NCBI GenBank assembly: GCA_019307815.1
Contig: JAFDIV010000002.1
Location: 62,001 to 126,000, forward strand
Reading direction: 5' to 3'
DNA from: Deltaproteobacteria bacterium
GTDB taxonomy: Bacteria; Desulfobacterota; DSM-4660; Desulfatiglandales; Desulfatiglandaceae
Length of the DNA stretch: 64,000 bases
Position 1 is the stretch's first letter. Each line of letters begins with the position of its first letter. This document shows, piece by piece, positions 56,801-64,000 of this stretch. Under the pieces are notes generated by a model, which was not told the DNA's origin, did no database searches, and worked only from the letters and a program-made list of their open reading frames with translations. The position numbers were made by a program, and so were the translations under genes.

Positions 56801-58563
56801 CTAGAGGCCTCTAGTTCAGCCATGGTCATAAGGCGGCAATAGCGAAGTAGGTTAAGAGCGCGTTGAGGGTCAAAGGTTCGTGCCAAATCTGAGACTGGCT
56901 TTAGAGATTTTTCATTCACCTTGCCCGAAAGCACGCGACCCATGGACGTATGGCCCGCGATTATGTAAACAATTTCTTCCAGCTCACCCTGTGTGAAACC
57001 GAAAAATGAAAGGGCTTCCAGGTTTTCCAATATCTTGGTTTCTGGGCCCTCAATTCGGCCTGGATTCAGGTAACTTTCCATCCTTTTCAAAAGCGGAATT
57101 TTCCCCACAAGCCTGAGCACGTCATTCAAGGCAGGAAATCTTCTCCGCTTATTTTCCAAGGGCTGCTTCAGGCGATCCATGACCAGTTCTGGGTAGTCCT
57201 TTCTTGTATCTCTTTTCAAGCCCTCGACCACCTTCAATGTGTCAATGACAAAACGAAAAGAGTCCCGATAATCCGCCACTAGATGAAACGGGCAGCCAAG
57301 GAGATGAGATGAACGCGCACGCTCCTTAACCTGTTCAGCATCGGTTTCCGGTGGCTTCTTTTGGCCCAGGAATATGAGCATATAACTGGGCTGGTAGTTC
57401 TTGAAAATGAACCGGGTATTCCAGTCTTCCTTTACCGTCTTAGGAACTAGGGGTTTTAAAAAGATTTGATCAAAGAAGGTGGTAAGCAGCTTGGCCCAGG
57501 CCTTTTCCTGTCCACCAGCAAAAGGCCAATGCCTTAGGGGGTAGTCAAGATAGGGAAGTTTGCTGACCTCTTCCATTGTCAGTTCATCAAGATTTTTTCC
57601 TTGAAGCAGCCGGTCTAGTACCTCTTGTTCCACATAGAAGTCTCTTAGATAACTTTGAAGATCGAACACATTGACTTCCATGCTTCGGTTTTCCATTTGA
57701 TATCTCTGTTGTGTTTTGAAGATATGACTGAAGAGGGCAAAATTTTTTCCTTCCTCTTCTGTTTTAAAGGTGATGTGGGTTGTCTCGTTTATCTTGGGGA
57801 CGTGGCGGTAGGCAATAACAAAGAGTTCCCCTCCTGGTTTTAATACCCTATGGAGTTTCCACAGGATATAGTGAGCATATTCATCAAGGCGCTTTTTTGA
57901 TGGTTTTCTCGTAGGGATAGGAGCGAAGTTTTCCAATAACAGGAGTTCATAGATGTCCCTCGTGAGGACGACAAGATCTAGCTCCTGCGGAAGGGAACTC
58001 AATGTGGTTAAGGAGTCCATGAGCACGAAGCGGTGTTCTTTGAATCTATAGGACAACTCATTAAAGATGAGATCATCTTTGTGGGTGAGCACTCCTATGA
58101 CATATTGTTCTTTTAGGTATTTCTTGCGGTGGAATTGGATGATCTTGCTGATTTCTTCCAGCCTGATTCGGATATGGTGCAAGGTATTTGAGACCAGGTG
58201 AGCAGGAATAAGGTAGTAGGGCTTGCCAAGACGACTGACCCGTATGAGCAGACCCATCTTTTTATAGATGCGATTGATTACTTTATAGTGCTTTTTAAGC
58301 TCTTCAGGATTTTCAAAGGAAACCCGCTGCAGAAGCCGGATATCATCGGCTTTTAGCCGGTCATATATTTCAAAAATGCCTGAGCCGTATGCATTTCCAC
58401 CAAACCGGCTGGGCAAATGCGCTGGGTGCTTAAGGGCAGGAAATGTCCCGATAGGAATATCTTCGGCATCTATTCCGAGAGAGGTGTATTCGTCCGGCTT
58501 GATAAAACGGAAGGTGTCCTTCTTGGGAAAACCATTGCCCGGTACGTATGTGTCGGGATTCAT
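53857..58563 (-). CDS. Orphan 1568-residue protein of unknown function
   Basis: A very long soluble protein without signal peptide or membrane helices. I do not recognise its family. At about residues 170-260 there is a Rossmann-like stretch with a segment (HRVLKPGGELFVIAYR) like motif post-I/II of class I methyltransferases, but no clear SAM glycine motif. Around residue 1025, FQDIGRVPELRE, and around 1080, VHYHDLIHHII, hint at a degenerate HD-type helical domain. Large parts are leucine- and charge-rich helices, and the last 200 residues look coiled-coil-like. It begins 45 bp after livF and is likely co-transcribed with the ABC transporter. Codon use resembles that of its neighbours. A nucleotidyltransferase-regulator or signalling role is only a guess. 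Confidence 0.85.
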   Translation of the reverse strand: MNPDTYVPGNGFPKKDTFRFIKPDEYTSLGIDAEDIPIGTFPALKHPAHLPSRFGGNAYGSGIFEIYDRLKADDIRLLQRVSFENPEELKKHYKVINRIYKKMGLLIRVSRLGKPYYLIPAHLVSNTLHHIRIRLEEISKIIQFHRKKYLKEQYVIGVLTHKDDLIFNELSYRFKEHRFVLMDSLTTLSSLPQELDLVVLTRDIYELLLLENFAPIPTRKPSKKRLDEYAHYILWKLHRVLKPGGELFVIAYRHVPKINETTHITFKTEEEGKNFALFSHIFKTQQRYQMENRSMEVNVFDLQSYLRDFYVEQEVLDRLLQGKNLDELTMEEVSKLPYLDYPLRHWPFAGGQEKAWAKLLTTFFDQIFLKPLVPKTVKEDWNTRFIFKNYQPSYMLIFLGQKKPPETDAEQVKERARSSHLLGCPFHLVADYRDSFRFVIDTLKVVEGLKRDTRKDYPELVMDRLKQPLENKRRRFPALNDVLRLVGKIPLLKRMESYLNPGRIEGPETKILENLEALSFFGFTQGELEEIVYIIAGHTSMGRVLSGKVNEKSLKPVSDLARTFDPQRALNLLRYCRLMTMAELEASRGMELSSAQLKELFDLYESAVRVVMNRDLDWDKLLDERITASGGIHNEIMAKCLKMMNYYDFLGNWLELKQKGPMEKETLADYDQKKLSRLENVIDLINTVNDFERRFLKGDPLELASFYRKLLNVEFHGTGRIFSRLSSRLVFTLIWITVNVIREETVINFNPLLANLTNEEIDQQINRIEKEGSLIKREYLGLPFLKILADQLYENKTTFIVGTGFQLKIDASSQSLEVGYVDIDKGIQRLKDLTDLLARKPLTQFPKEKLSTLETLFFDLESFYQSHQTLLSYEDPKIQLPLRQTKWYQAIAKLREALRSEMLEILFDPSHFFTHLDLLYHHARSLLKFILPEFTALEELDLSGSLYIKSPVTQYILKSAKKMQALIQRDRDSFQDQIYLHQLAQREFGPMAAGIIGVNEHQIEELEKIVAALRANEKLFNALIKAFIFQDIGRVPELREKYANQINPADLSEAGVLFLKRENFAERYHMDDQTLHYLLFIVHYHDLIHHIIRGEIHFDALREILEPQDKELLDALFLFSLIMLSAIREDLIVEDLAQRLFRVRDICLQILEGKSSFATELENIHRQRGLLFHAVARFQRLGPEAEIQPHEGLESVPLDVDQQECIRSGRMVFAMERLFRLRGIRYVEFKDIANFMLKVPLQYIYKKRAFSSIGYPTFEREIFEAFRLYNTLQNLAEPVRHAIFEYLSGDKVRVYGYEKISGFLSYENQIKILLLTLLACKRLRQPGKPSLLNFLPLCNKIEKRYEALNHFLNSLPVERIWNSNSQIIQLFKAKRGLILTKDTAHNALSVDFRDRVDIDQKISYMEAITNLDQLKNYYYYSLRSLRKYPFQTDDYEKRLEMAYEKRMKVITEAMVKKFQEQMEVASEFVELHDLVQNLLSRSYEIGFSTEQRQRILDLYELQKEKLRREKLRDIQGVLASIHERQELEDYWNSIKWYLHENRPIVGKEFESLIARQFDRKIQELESQL

Positions 58564-58607
58564 TGTATGCAGGGATTGAGATTAAGGTAAGATCGCCATT
58601 AACGGCA

Positions 58608-59414
58608 TTAGAGCCATCTCTTTCGTCTTTTGTAGGCCTTCACATCTTTGTAGGATTTAAGGGCACCAGATGCTGCGGTGCCAAGATAGAACTCTTTTAC
58701 GTCAGGATTTTCACGCAAATCCTCGGCCTCGCTTTCCATCACGATTTTGCCGTTTTCCATCACATACCCATAATGGGCGATTTGAAGGGCCATGTTCGCG
58801 TTTTGTTCCACTACCATTAAGGTAGTACCCTGTTCTTGGTTAATCCTACGAATAATTTGAAATATTTCCTTGACAAGCAAGGGTGCCAATCCCAGGGAAG
58901 GTTCATCCAGCAAAAGGAGTTTGGGATGGGCCATCAATGCCCTGCCAATGACCAGCATCTGAAGCTCTCCACCACTGCAATATCCAGCGAGGGATTTTTT
59001 CCTGGCAAGCAATGCTGGAAAGTAATGATAGACCATTTCCAGGTCTTTTTGATAGGGTTTGCCCCATCTGGTTGCAGTGCCTACCCTTAGGTTTTCCTCC
59101 ACGGTCAAGTATTTAAACTCCTGTCTGCCTTCCAGAACCTGGATAATACCCTTTCGCGTGATGTCTTCTGGGGCCGAGTTATGGATAGGCTCCCCATCGT
59201 ATTCAATGGCTCCCTCAGTGACCTTCCCGTTCTCGGGTTTGAGCAATCCGGATATGGCCTTCAAGGTAGTGGTTTTTCCCGCGCCGTTACTCCCCAAAAG
59301 GGACACGATTTGACCCTTTTTGATCTTGAGTGAGACACCTTTCAAGACCTGGATCACGTCGGAATAGACCACACTGATATTGTTGATGAGAAGCCTTAAG
59401 TTATTTTCTGCCAT
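58608..59414 (-). CDS. livF: Branched-chain amino acid-type ABC transporter ATPase, LivF
   Basis: A 268-residue ATP-binding subunit. Walker A is GSNGAGKTTT near residue 38; the signature is YCSGGELQM near residue 143, slightly altered from LSGGE; Walker B is LLLLDEPSLGL near residue 164; the His switch region is MVVEQNANMA. With LivG it drives uptake through LivH and LivM. It is the last transporter gene of the minus-strand operon and is followed by the orphan protein. It has about 25 extra residues at the C-terminus compared with typical LivF. Confidence 0.92.
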   Translation of the reverse strand: MAENNLRLLINNISVVYSDVIQVLKGVSLKIKKGQIVSLLGSNGAGKTTTLKAISGLLKPENGKVTEGAIEYDGEPIHNSAPEDITRKGIIQVLEGRQEFKYLTVEENLRVGTATRWGKPYQKDLEMVYHYFPALLARKKSLAGYCSGGELQMLVIGRALMAHPKLLLLDEPSLGLAPLLVKEIFQIIRRINQEQGTTLMVVEQNANMALQIAHYGYVMENGKIVMESEAEDLRENPDVKEFYLGTAASGALKSYKDVKAYKRRKRWL

Positions 59415-59467
59415 ATTCGCCGCCCATTATGAAGAATGTTTTTTTATCACTTTATTATTATACCAAA

Positions 59468-60538
59468 TCAATACGAAAAAGGCCATAGCCTAAAGCTTGA
59501 TCGCACGATCCGCCAGACTTCCGCCAATCCCTTGGGCTCAAATATGATGAAAAGGATGATGGCCAGGCCAAAGACAAATTCCCTTAATGGTGCAATGGTG
59601 ATGGCAATATTAGAGGCCACCCCCACATTCATTAAATATTGGGTGGTGGCGCTCAAGGTCTCATTCAATGCCACAATAAAGATAGTTCCAAACACGGATC
59701 CGGGAATATTACCAAGGCCTCCAATAATGATCATTGCGATAAATTCAATGGACAGCCAGAGGTTAAAGGGTTCGGGCGTAATGCTCATGGTATAGTAGGC
59801 GAATAGTGCCCCGGCAAAGCCTGCGTAAAACGAACTGATGGCAAAAGACAAGAGCTTGTAAGAAAATAGGGGAATCCCCATGCCTTCGGCGGCCCGATCG
59901 TTGTCCCTGATTGCGATGAAGGCCCTACCATAGCGTGTGCGCATGAGATTGACGGCAAACCAGGTCATCAAGACAAAACACACAAAAATCACAAAGTAGA
60001 AGTTACGATCGTTTCCCAAGTCCATACCGAACAGGGTTGCCCCTGTTACCACTATACCGTCGGCTCCTCCTGTTAGGGTGTCCCAGTGTACAAATACATA
60101 TTCCATGATGAATTGGCCAGCCAAGGTGGCAATCGTGAGATAGAGATGCTTGAGCCTGCCCGAGGGTATCCCGAATATCATGCCAACGCCGGCTGTCATG
60201 GCCCCTGCTAAAGGAGCCGTGGCCCAAAATGGAAAGTGGGCCTTGGTTGCCAAAATGGCGGCCGTGTAAGCTCCAACCCCAAAAAAGGCTCCATGGCCTA
60301 AAGAGATCTGCCCCGTATATCCAATCAGGATGTTCAAGCCAATAGCGCCAATAGAATAGATGCCTACCAGATTTAGCACATAGAGGAGGTAGGGCGTTGA
60401 GACAAAAGGTATTACCCCAAATAACAGGATAAGCCCTATGATCAGCCAGAGCCTGCCGAAATCTGTTTCAAAAATCGTCAGTTCCTGATGATAGGATTCT
60501 CTGAAATTACCGCATGGATGGAACTGTAATCTACGCAT
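59468..60538 (-). CDS. livM: Branched-chain amino acid-type ABC transporter permease, LivM
   Basis: A 356-residue inner-membrane permease with about nine hydrophobic segments. Family motifs are GYTGQISLGHGAFFGVGAYT near residue 80 and MIIIGGLGNIPGSVFG near residue 280. It pairs with LivH to form the channel. The start at 60538 gives about 25 hydrophilic residues before the first helix. It follows livH after 23 bp. Confidence 0.92.
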   Translation of the reverse strand: MRRLQFHPCGNFRESYHQELTIFETDFGRLWLIIGLILLFGVIPFVSTPYLLYVLNLVGIYSIGAIGLNILIGYTGQISLGHGAFFGVGAYTAAILATKAHFPFWATAPLAGAMTAGVGMIFGIPSGRLKHLYLTIATLAGQFIMEYVFVHWDTLTGGADGIVVTGATLFGMDLGNDRNFYFVIFVCFVLMTWFAVNLMRTRYGRAFIAIRDNDRAAEGMGIPLFSYKLLSFAISSFYAGFAGALFAYYTMSITPEPFNLWLSIEFIAMIIIGGLGNIPGSVFGTIFIVALNETLSATTQYLMNVGVASNIAITIAPLREFVFGLAIILFIIFEPKGLAEVWRIVRSSFRLWPFSY

Positions 60539-60561
60539 TTGGTTTGAAAACCTCTTTTGAA

Positions 60562-61440
60562 TTACACCCTTTCGATCTCAACGAGACCAAATAATCCATA
60601 GGGTTTGACCATTAGAATAAAGACGAGTGTAATGTATGGGATAACTTCCCTGAGGGAGGTGGAAACATACCCCCCTGTAAATGTCTCCAGCAAGCCGATG
60701 ATAATACCCCCGATAATTGCTCCCGCGATACTGTCAAGCCCTCCCAAAATAACCACGGGAAAGACCTTGAGTCCAATGGAGCTCAATTCATGAACGTTTA
60801 CCCCGTTGATGATACCCAGGACAATTCCACTCATGGCGCAGACTAAAGCTGCAATGGCCCATGACATGGCAAATACCCGTCGGACATGTACGCCAAGGGA
60901 CAGGGCGGCTGGCTGGTTGTCTGCCACGGATCTCATGTAGATACCTTGAGAAGAGTATTTAAAGAAGAATCCAAAGAGCGCCAAAAAGATGAGGCCGATG
61001 ATAAACGTAGCCACATAGACAGAAGGGATTTCAATGTTTCCCCAGTGAATGGCAAGGGCCTTGGGAAGAAAGTGGGGATAACTTTGGGTATCACCTCCAA
61101 AGACGAACAAAAGCAGTCCCTTGAACATGGCTGAAAGCCCTACCGTGAGCATTATCACTTCAATCAGGGCTTCACCAATGAGTGGTCTTAAAAAGAGCCT
61201 CTCCACGATGAACCCAAGGGCGAAACTGCCCACAAGTGTGACTCCAAAGGCCACAATAATGGGCAGCCTTGCCCATACTGACAGGGCAAGGAATATAAAC
61301 GCTCCAATGGCCAGTAGCTCGCCGTGGGCAAAGTTGAGCACACTACTGGACTTAAATATCATCACGAATCCCAAGGCTGAAAGGGCATAAAGAAAGCCGA
61401 TGGATAGACCGTTGACCAAAAGCTGAAAAAAGAATTCCAT
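60562..61440 (-). CDS. livH: Branched-chain amino acid-type ABC transporter permease, LivH
   Basis: A 292-residue permease with about eight membrane helices. Typical are the start FFQLLVNGLSIGFLYALSAL, NFAHGELLAIGAF near residue 38 and VVILGGLDSIAGAIIGG near residue 230. It follows the acyl-CoA ligase gene after about 68 bp on the minus strand. Transporters of this kind in Desulfobacterota often carry aromatic or fatty acids rather than branched-chain amino acids. Confidence 0.92.
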   Translation of the reverse strand: MEFFFQLLVNGLSIGFLYALSALGFVMIFKSSSVLNFAHGELLAIGAFIFLALSVWARLPIIVAFGVTLVGSFALGFIVERLFLRPLIGEALIEVIMLTVGLSAMFKGLLLFVFGGDTQSYPHFLPKALAIHWGNIEIPSVYVATFIIGLIFLALFGFFFKYSSQGIYMRSVADNQPAALSLGVHVRRVFAMSWAIAALVCAMSGIVLGIINGVNVHELSSIGLKVFPVVILGGLDSIAGAIIGGIIIGLLETFTGGYVSTSLREVIPYITLVFILMVKPYGLFGLVEIERV

Positions 61441-61508
61441 AGAAAACAGGCCCCCTTCTTGTCCGCAATGGATGTGGCGGGACTTATCCGCCGTAGTATG
61501 GGCGGATC

Positions 61509-63455
61509 TTAGACCTCTAAGATTCTTACGGTTGTTTCAATGGTTCCCACTGTGCCGTCTCTGTAACGGACTTGCCCCTTGACGGGCAGTTCCTTCTTGT
61601 CCGAGTACATGGCATCAATCAAGTCTTTATATTGTTTGAATACAAACCCCCGTCGCACCTTACCGGTACGAGTCAGTTCTTCATCATCTGGGTCCAGGAG
61701 TTTATAGAGGAGGATGAATTTTACGATTTGCATGGGCCCTGGAAGTTGGGTATTGACTTCCTTGATTTCTTCCCTGATTAGTTCTTCAACTGCGGGCTGC
61801 TGGGATAGATCCGTATAGGTAGTATAAGGGATTCGGCGCTCCTCAGCCCAGTTTCCCACATTCCCGAAATCAATATTGATGAAGGCGGTGATATAAGGCT
61901 GGCCTTCGCCCCATATGACTGCTTCTTTGATATATGGGCTGAATTTCAATCTGGTTTCAATAAAATCCGGAGAAAATGCCTCTCCCTCCCTGGTGCGCAT
62001 GATATCTTGCTTGCGTCCGATTATAAGCAAGTGTCCATCATCATCCAAGTATCCTGCATCACCCGTATGAAACCAGCCGTCTTTTAATGTCTCTGCAGTG
62101 GCCTCGGGATTTTCATAATAGCCTACAAAGACGGATTTGCTCTTGACGATAACTTCTTGGTCCTCTGCAATCCGGACTTCTGTTCGGGGTAAAGGCTTTC
62201 CAACGGTTTCTGGCTTGACTTCTTCGTCAGGCTGCACTTGGAAGATCCCGCCTGCCTCAGTGAGCCCATAGCACTGTTTGAGGTTTAGGCCGTTTGCGCG
62301 GAAAAATCGAATCACATCTGGACTGATGGGGTGTCCACCAGTATAAGCCGCACGAAACCCCAAACACCCAACCCTATCCATGAGGGGTAGAGAGACGATT
62401 CGATACGACAGCCATTTGAGAAATTTAAGGTATATGGGCACGGATTTCCCTTCTGACTCCAGATCCACTACTGCTGCTCCGATCTTCTGGGAAAAGTTAT
62501 ACAGGGCCCTTTTGATGAAGCCCGCGTCACTGATCTTCACGCGGATTTTAGAGGCCAAATCCTCCCAAAAGCGCGAAGCAGTTATTATGACCGTGGGGCC
62601 GATTTCCCGAAAGTCTTCGACGGCGGTCTCTAGGGTCTCTGGAAAATTCATGATCATACCGCCAGGCAACGTGATGCCAAAACCCCACATTTGATCAACG
62701 ATCCATGCAGTAGGTGTGATTGAGATCCAATTGTCTCCTATGCCTACAGGCGCGGTTTCGAGCCATTTTCGTCCCATTTCAATAATGTTTTCATGGGACA
62801 GCATAACCATTTTGGGTAGGCCGGTTGTACCTGATGTCATGAGCATGAGGGCAATATCCTGGGGTTTGCCTTCCCATAGCTCCTTTATGAATAGCTCAGG
62901 TTGTTCGTTATCCAGTTCTTCTCCCAGCTCAAGTAGCTGGGCAAAACTGATGAGCCACGGGTTATCCCTGTAGTTTCTCATGCCCGTGGGATCGATATAA
63001 ATAACCATTTGTACATCAGGAAGCCCATCGCGTTCTGCCAGCAGTTTGTCCACCTGCTCTTGATCTTGGGCAAAGACATACTTGGCCTTTACCCGATTGA
63101 GCCCGTATACCAATTCCTTTGCTACTGCAGATGTGAAGAGAGGTACAGTGATAGCTCCCATGGCTTGGGCACCCAGTTCACTGAACAGCCACTCTGCATG
63201 GTTGTCCAGAATTAGACCCACATTATCGCCCCGCTCCAGCCCCAGGGATTTGAGCCCAAGACCTGTCAGCTTGGCGTATCGTAAGTAGTCCTTCCAGGTA
63301 AATGTTTCCCATATACCATAGGCCTTTTCCCGGACCGCGGTCTGCGAGTCGCCAAAGCGTTCAGCCTGCTTAGACAAAATTTGGGGAAGTGTATACTGCT
63401 CCAAGGAGGCCAGGATTTGTGGATCAATTCTTTGAATATTCTTGTTTTTGCTCAT
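61509..63455 (-). CDS. Long-chain-type acyl-CoA synthetase (AMP-forming)
   Basis: A 648-residue member of the adenylate-forming superfamily (acid + ATP + CoA to acyl-CoA + AMP + PPi). The P-loop motif is MTSGTTGLPKMVM near residue 210, the A5 motif is QCYGLTEAGG near residue 390, and the hinge motif is GWFHTGDAGYLDDDGHL near residue 455. The ATP-binding Arg occurs in IGRKQDIMRT. The length fits the long-chain (eukaryote-like FadD15) subgroup, which has a long linker. It lies between livG and livH on the same strand, so the transporter and ligase probably import and activate one carboxylic acid. The substrate is not known. Confidence 0.92.
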   Translation of the reverse strand: MSKNKNIQRIDPQILASLEQYTLPQILSKQAERFGDSQTAVREKAYGIWETFTWKDYLRYAKLTGLGLKSLGLERGDNVGLILDNHAEWLFSELGAQAMGAITVPLFTSAVAKELVYGLNRVKAKYVFAQDQEQVDKLLAERDGLPDVQMVIYIDPTGMRNYRDNPWLISFAQLLELGEELDNEQPELFIKELWEGKPQDIALMLMTSGTTGLPKMVMLSHENIIEMGRKWLETAPVGIGDNWISITPTAWIVDQMWGFGITLPGGMIMNFPETLETAVEDFREIGPTVIITASRFWEDLASKIRVKISDAGFIKRALYNFSQKIGAAVVDLESEGKSVPIYLKFLKWLSYRIVSLPLMDRVGCLGFRAAYTGGHPISPDVIRFFRANGLNLKQCYGLTEAGGIFQVQPDEEVKPETVGKPLPRTEVRIAEDQEVIVKSKSVFVGYYENPEATAETLKDGWFHTGDAGYLDDDGHLLIIGRKQDIMRTREGEAFSPDFIETRLKFSPYIKEAVIWGEGQPYITAFINIDFGNVGNWAEERRIPYTTYTDLSQQPAVEELIREEIKEVNTQLPGPMQIVKFILLYKLLDPDDEELTRTGKVRRGFVFKQYKDLIDAMYSDKKELPVKGQVRYRDGTVGTIETTVRILEV

Positions 63456-63478
63456 CTGAAAGTTTTAGAAATTATGTG

Positions 63479-64000
63479 CTAGAGTTTGTGGGTGTCACCC
63501 AGGTAGGCCTTGATCACCTGGGGATGATTTTGGATAAAATCAGGAGTTCCTTCGGCGATCTTTACACCAAAGTCCAGTACCACCACCCGCTGTGATATAC
63601 TCATCACAATGGACATGTCATGTTCCACCAGGATCATGGTCTGGTTCCAGGCCTCATTGAGCTCCATGAGGAAACGGACCATATCCTCTTTCTCTTCCAA
63701 CGTCATGCCTGCAAAGGGTTCGTCCAGAATAAGGAGCTTGGGCTCAAGGGCCAAGGCCCGGCCCAGTTCTACCCGTTTCCGTAAGCCGTAAGGAAGAGCA
63801 CCCACCAACTGTTTACGGATGGACTGCATTTCAAGAAAGTCTATCAGCTCTTCGAGCACCCTTCGGTGACGAACTTCATCTTCTCGTACACCCTTTGTAA
63901 AAAAGGCAGCCTTGGGCACGCCATAGTTGGAATGGACATGGCGAGCCAAAAGCATATTGGCCAACACCGTCATGCCGGGAAACAGCTCGATATTTTGATA
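63479..64000 (-). CDS. livG: Branched-chain amino acid-type ABC transporter ATPase, LivG (partial)
   Basis: The gene is cut by the window edge: the frame is open to base 64000 on the minus strand, so only about 173 C-terminal residues are seen. They start in the Q-loop (YQNIELFPGMTVL), then show the signature region LPYGLRKRVELGRAL, Walker B LLILDEPFAGM and the switch His in ILVEHDMSIVM. The C-terminal tail, AYLGDT, is typical of LivG. The Walker A lies beyond the edge. It ends 23 bp before the acyl-CoA ligase gene. Confidence 0.92.
   Translation of the reverse strand, partial: YQNIELFPGMTVLANMLLARHVHSNYGVPKAAFFTKGVREDEVRHRRVLEELIDFLEMQSIRKQLVGALPYGLRKRVELGRALALEPKLLILDEPFAGMTLEEKEDMVRFLMELNEAWNQTMILVEHDMSIVMSISQRVVVLDFGVKIAEGTPDFIQNHPQVIKAYLGDTHKL

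Overview
The window reads as the chromosome of a strictly anaerobic sulfate-reducing bacterium of the Desulfobacterota (former Deltaproteobacteria). The evidence is a complete dsrMKJOP membrane complex, a Tat-exported periplasmic [NiFe]-type hydrogenase with a tetrahaem cytochrome c3, two heterodisulfide-reductase-like (Hdr) gene sets, a MetV/MetF methylene-THF reductase, and in-frame UGA codons that look like selenocysteine. The genus cannot be settled from this sequence. UGA is also the ordinary stop of many genes here, so the genetic code is standard.

Layout. 0.2-2.1 kb: a chemoreceptor behind a sigma-54-like promoter. 2.5-9.8 kb: an alanine/amino-acid cluster with a GntR/FadR regulator and its probable operator, alanine dehydrogenase, a TRAP transporter (P, Q, M), a class IV aminotransferase and alanine racemase; a MITE-like element sits before the racemase. 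10-14.3 kb: accessory genes (ankyrin protein with a frameshift site, radical SAM protein, alpha/beta hydrolase, TPR protein) among palindromic repeats. 14.6-21 kb (minus): histidine degradation (hutH, hutU, glutamate formiminotransferase, cyclodeaminase, hutI), feeding C1 units to THF; folD lies divergently next to it. 22.5-25.7 kb: purA and mnmG.

25.9-35.6 kb: energy metabolism. A B-type succinate dehydrogenase/fumarate reductase (sdhCAB) is followed by an RsbRD-like protein gene with dsrMKJOP, then a 2[4Fe-4S] ferredoxin. 35.7-40.9 kb (minus): cytochrome c3 and, from a separate promoter, hydrogenase genes (small subunit, large subunit) with an odd truncated RND gene, the maturation protease and hypC.

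41-47.7 kb: hdrC, hdrB, a double-length hdrA, mvhD, metV and metF, in the composition proposed for an electron-bifurcating methylene-THF reductase. 47.7-53.8 kb: a second Hdr-like set with two HdrA/MvhD fusion paralogues whose FAD domains look degenerate, one HdrC, a probable remnant of a second HdrC, and a HdrB. 53.9-64 kb (minus): an ABC transporter of branched-chain amino acid type with an acyl-CoA ligase, followed by an orphan 1568-residue protein.

The most striking observation is the hydrogenase large subunit. Its two N-terminal nickel-ligand cysteine codons are both UGA, in frame, giving a UxxU motif, while the C-terminal site that carries Sec in classical [NiFeSe] enzymes is ordinary DPCxxC. 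Two consecutive hairpins follow. MvhD also contains an in-frame UGA at a conserved Cys position with a hairpin behind it. No selenocysteine machinery genes (selA, selB, selC, selD) were found in the window. Together the genes describe oxidation of amino acids through THF-bound C1 units, with electrons routed through Hdr/MvhD, Dsr and hydrogenase/cytochrome c3.
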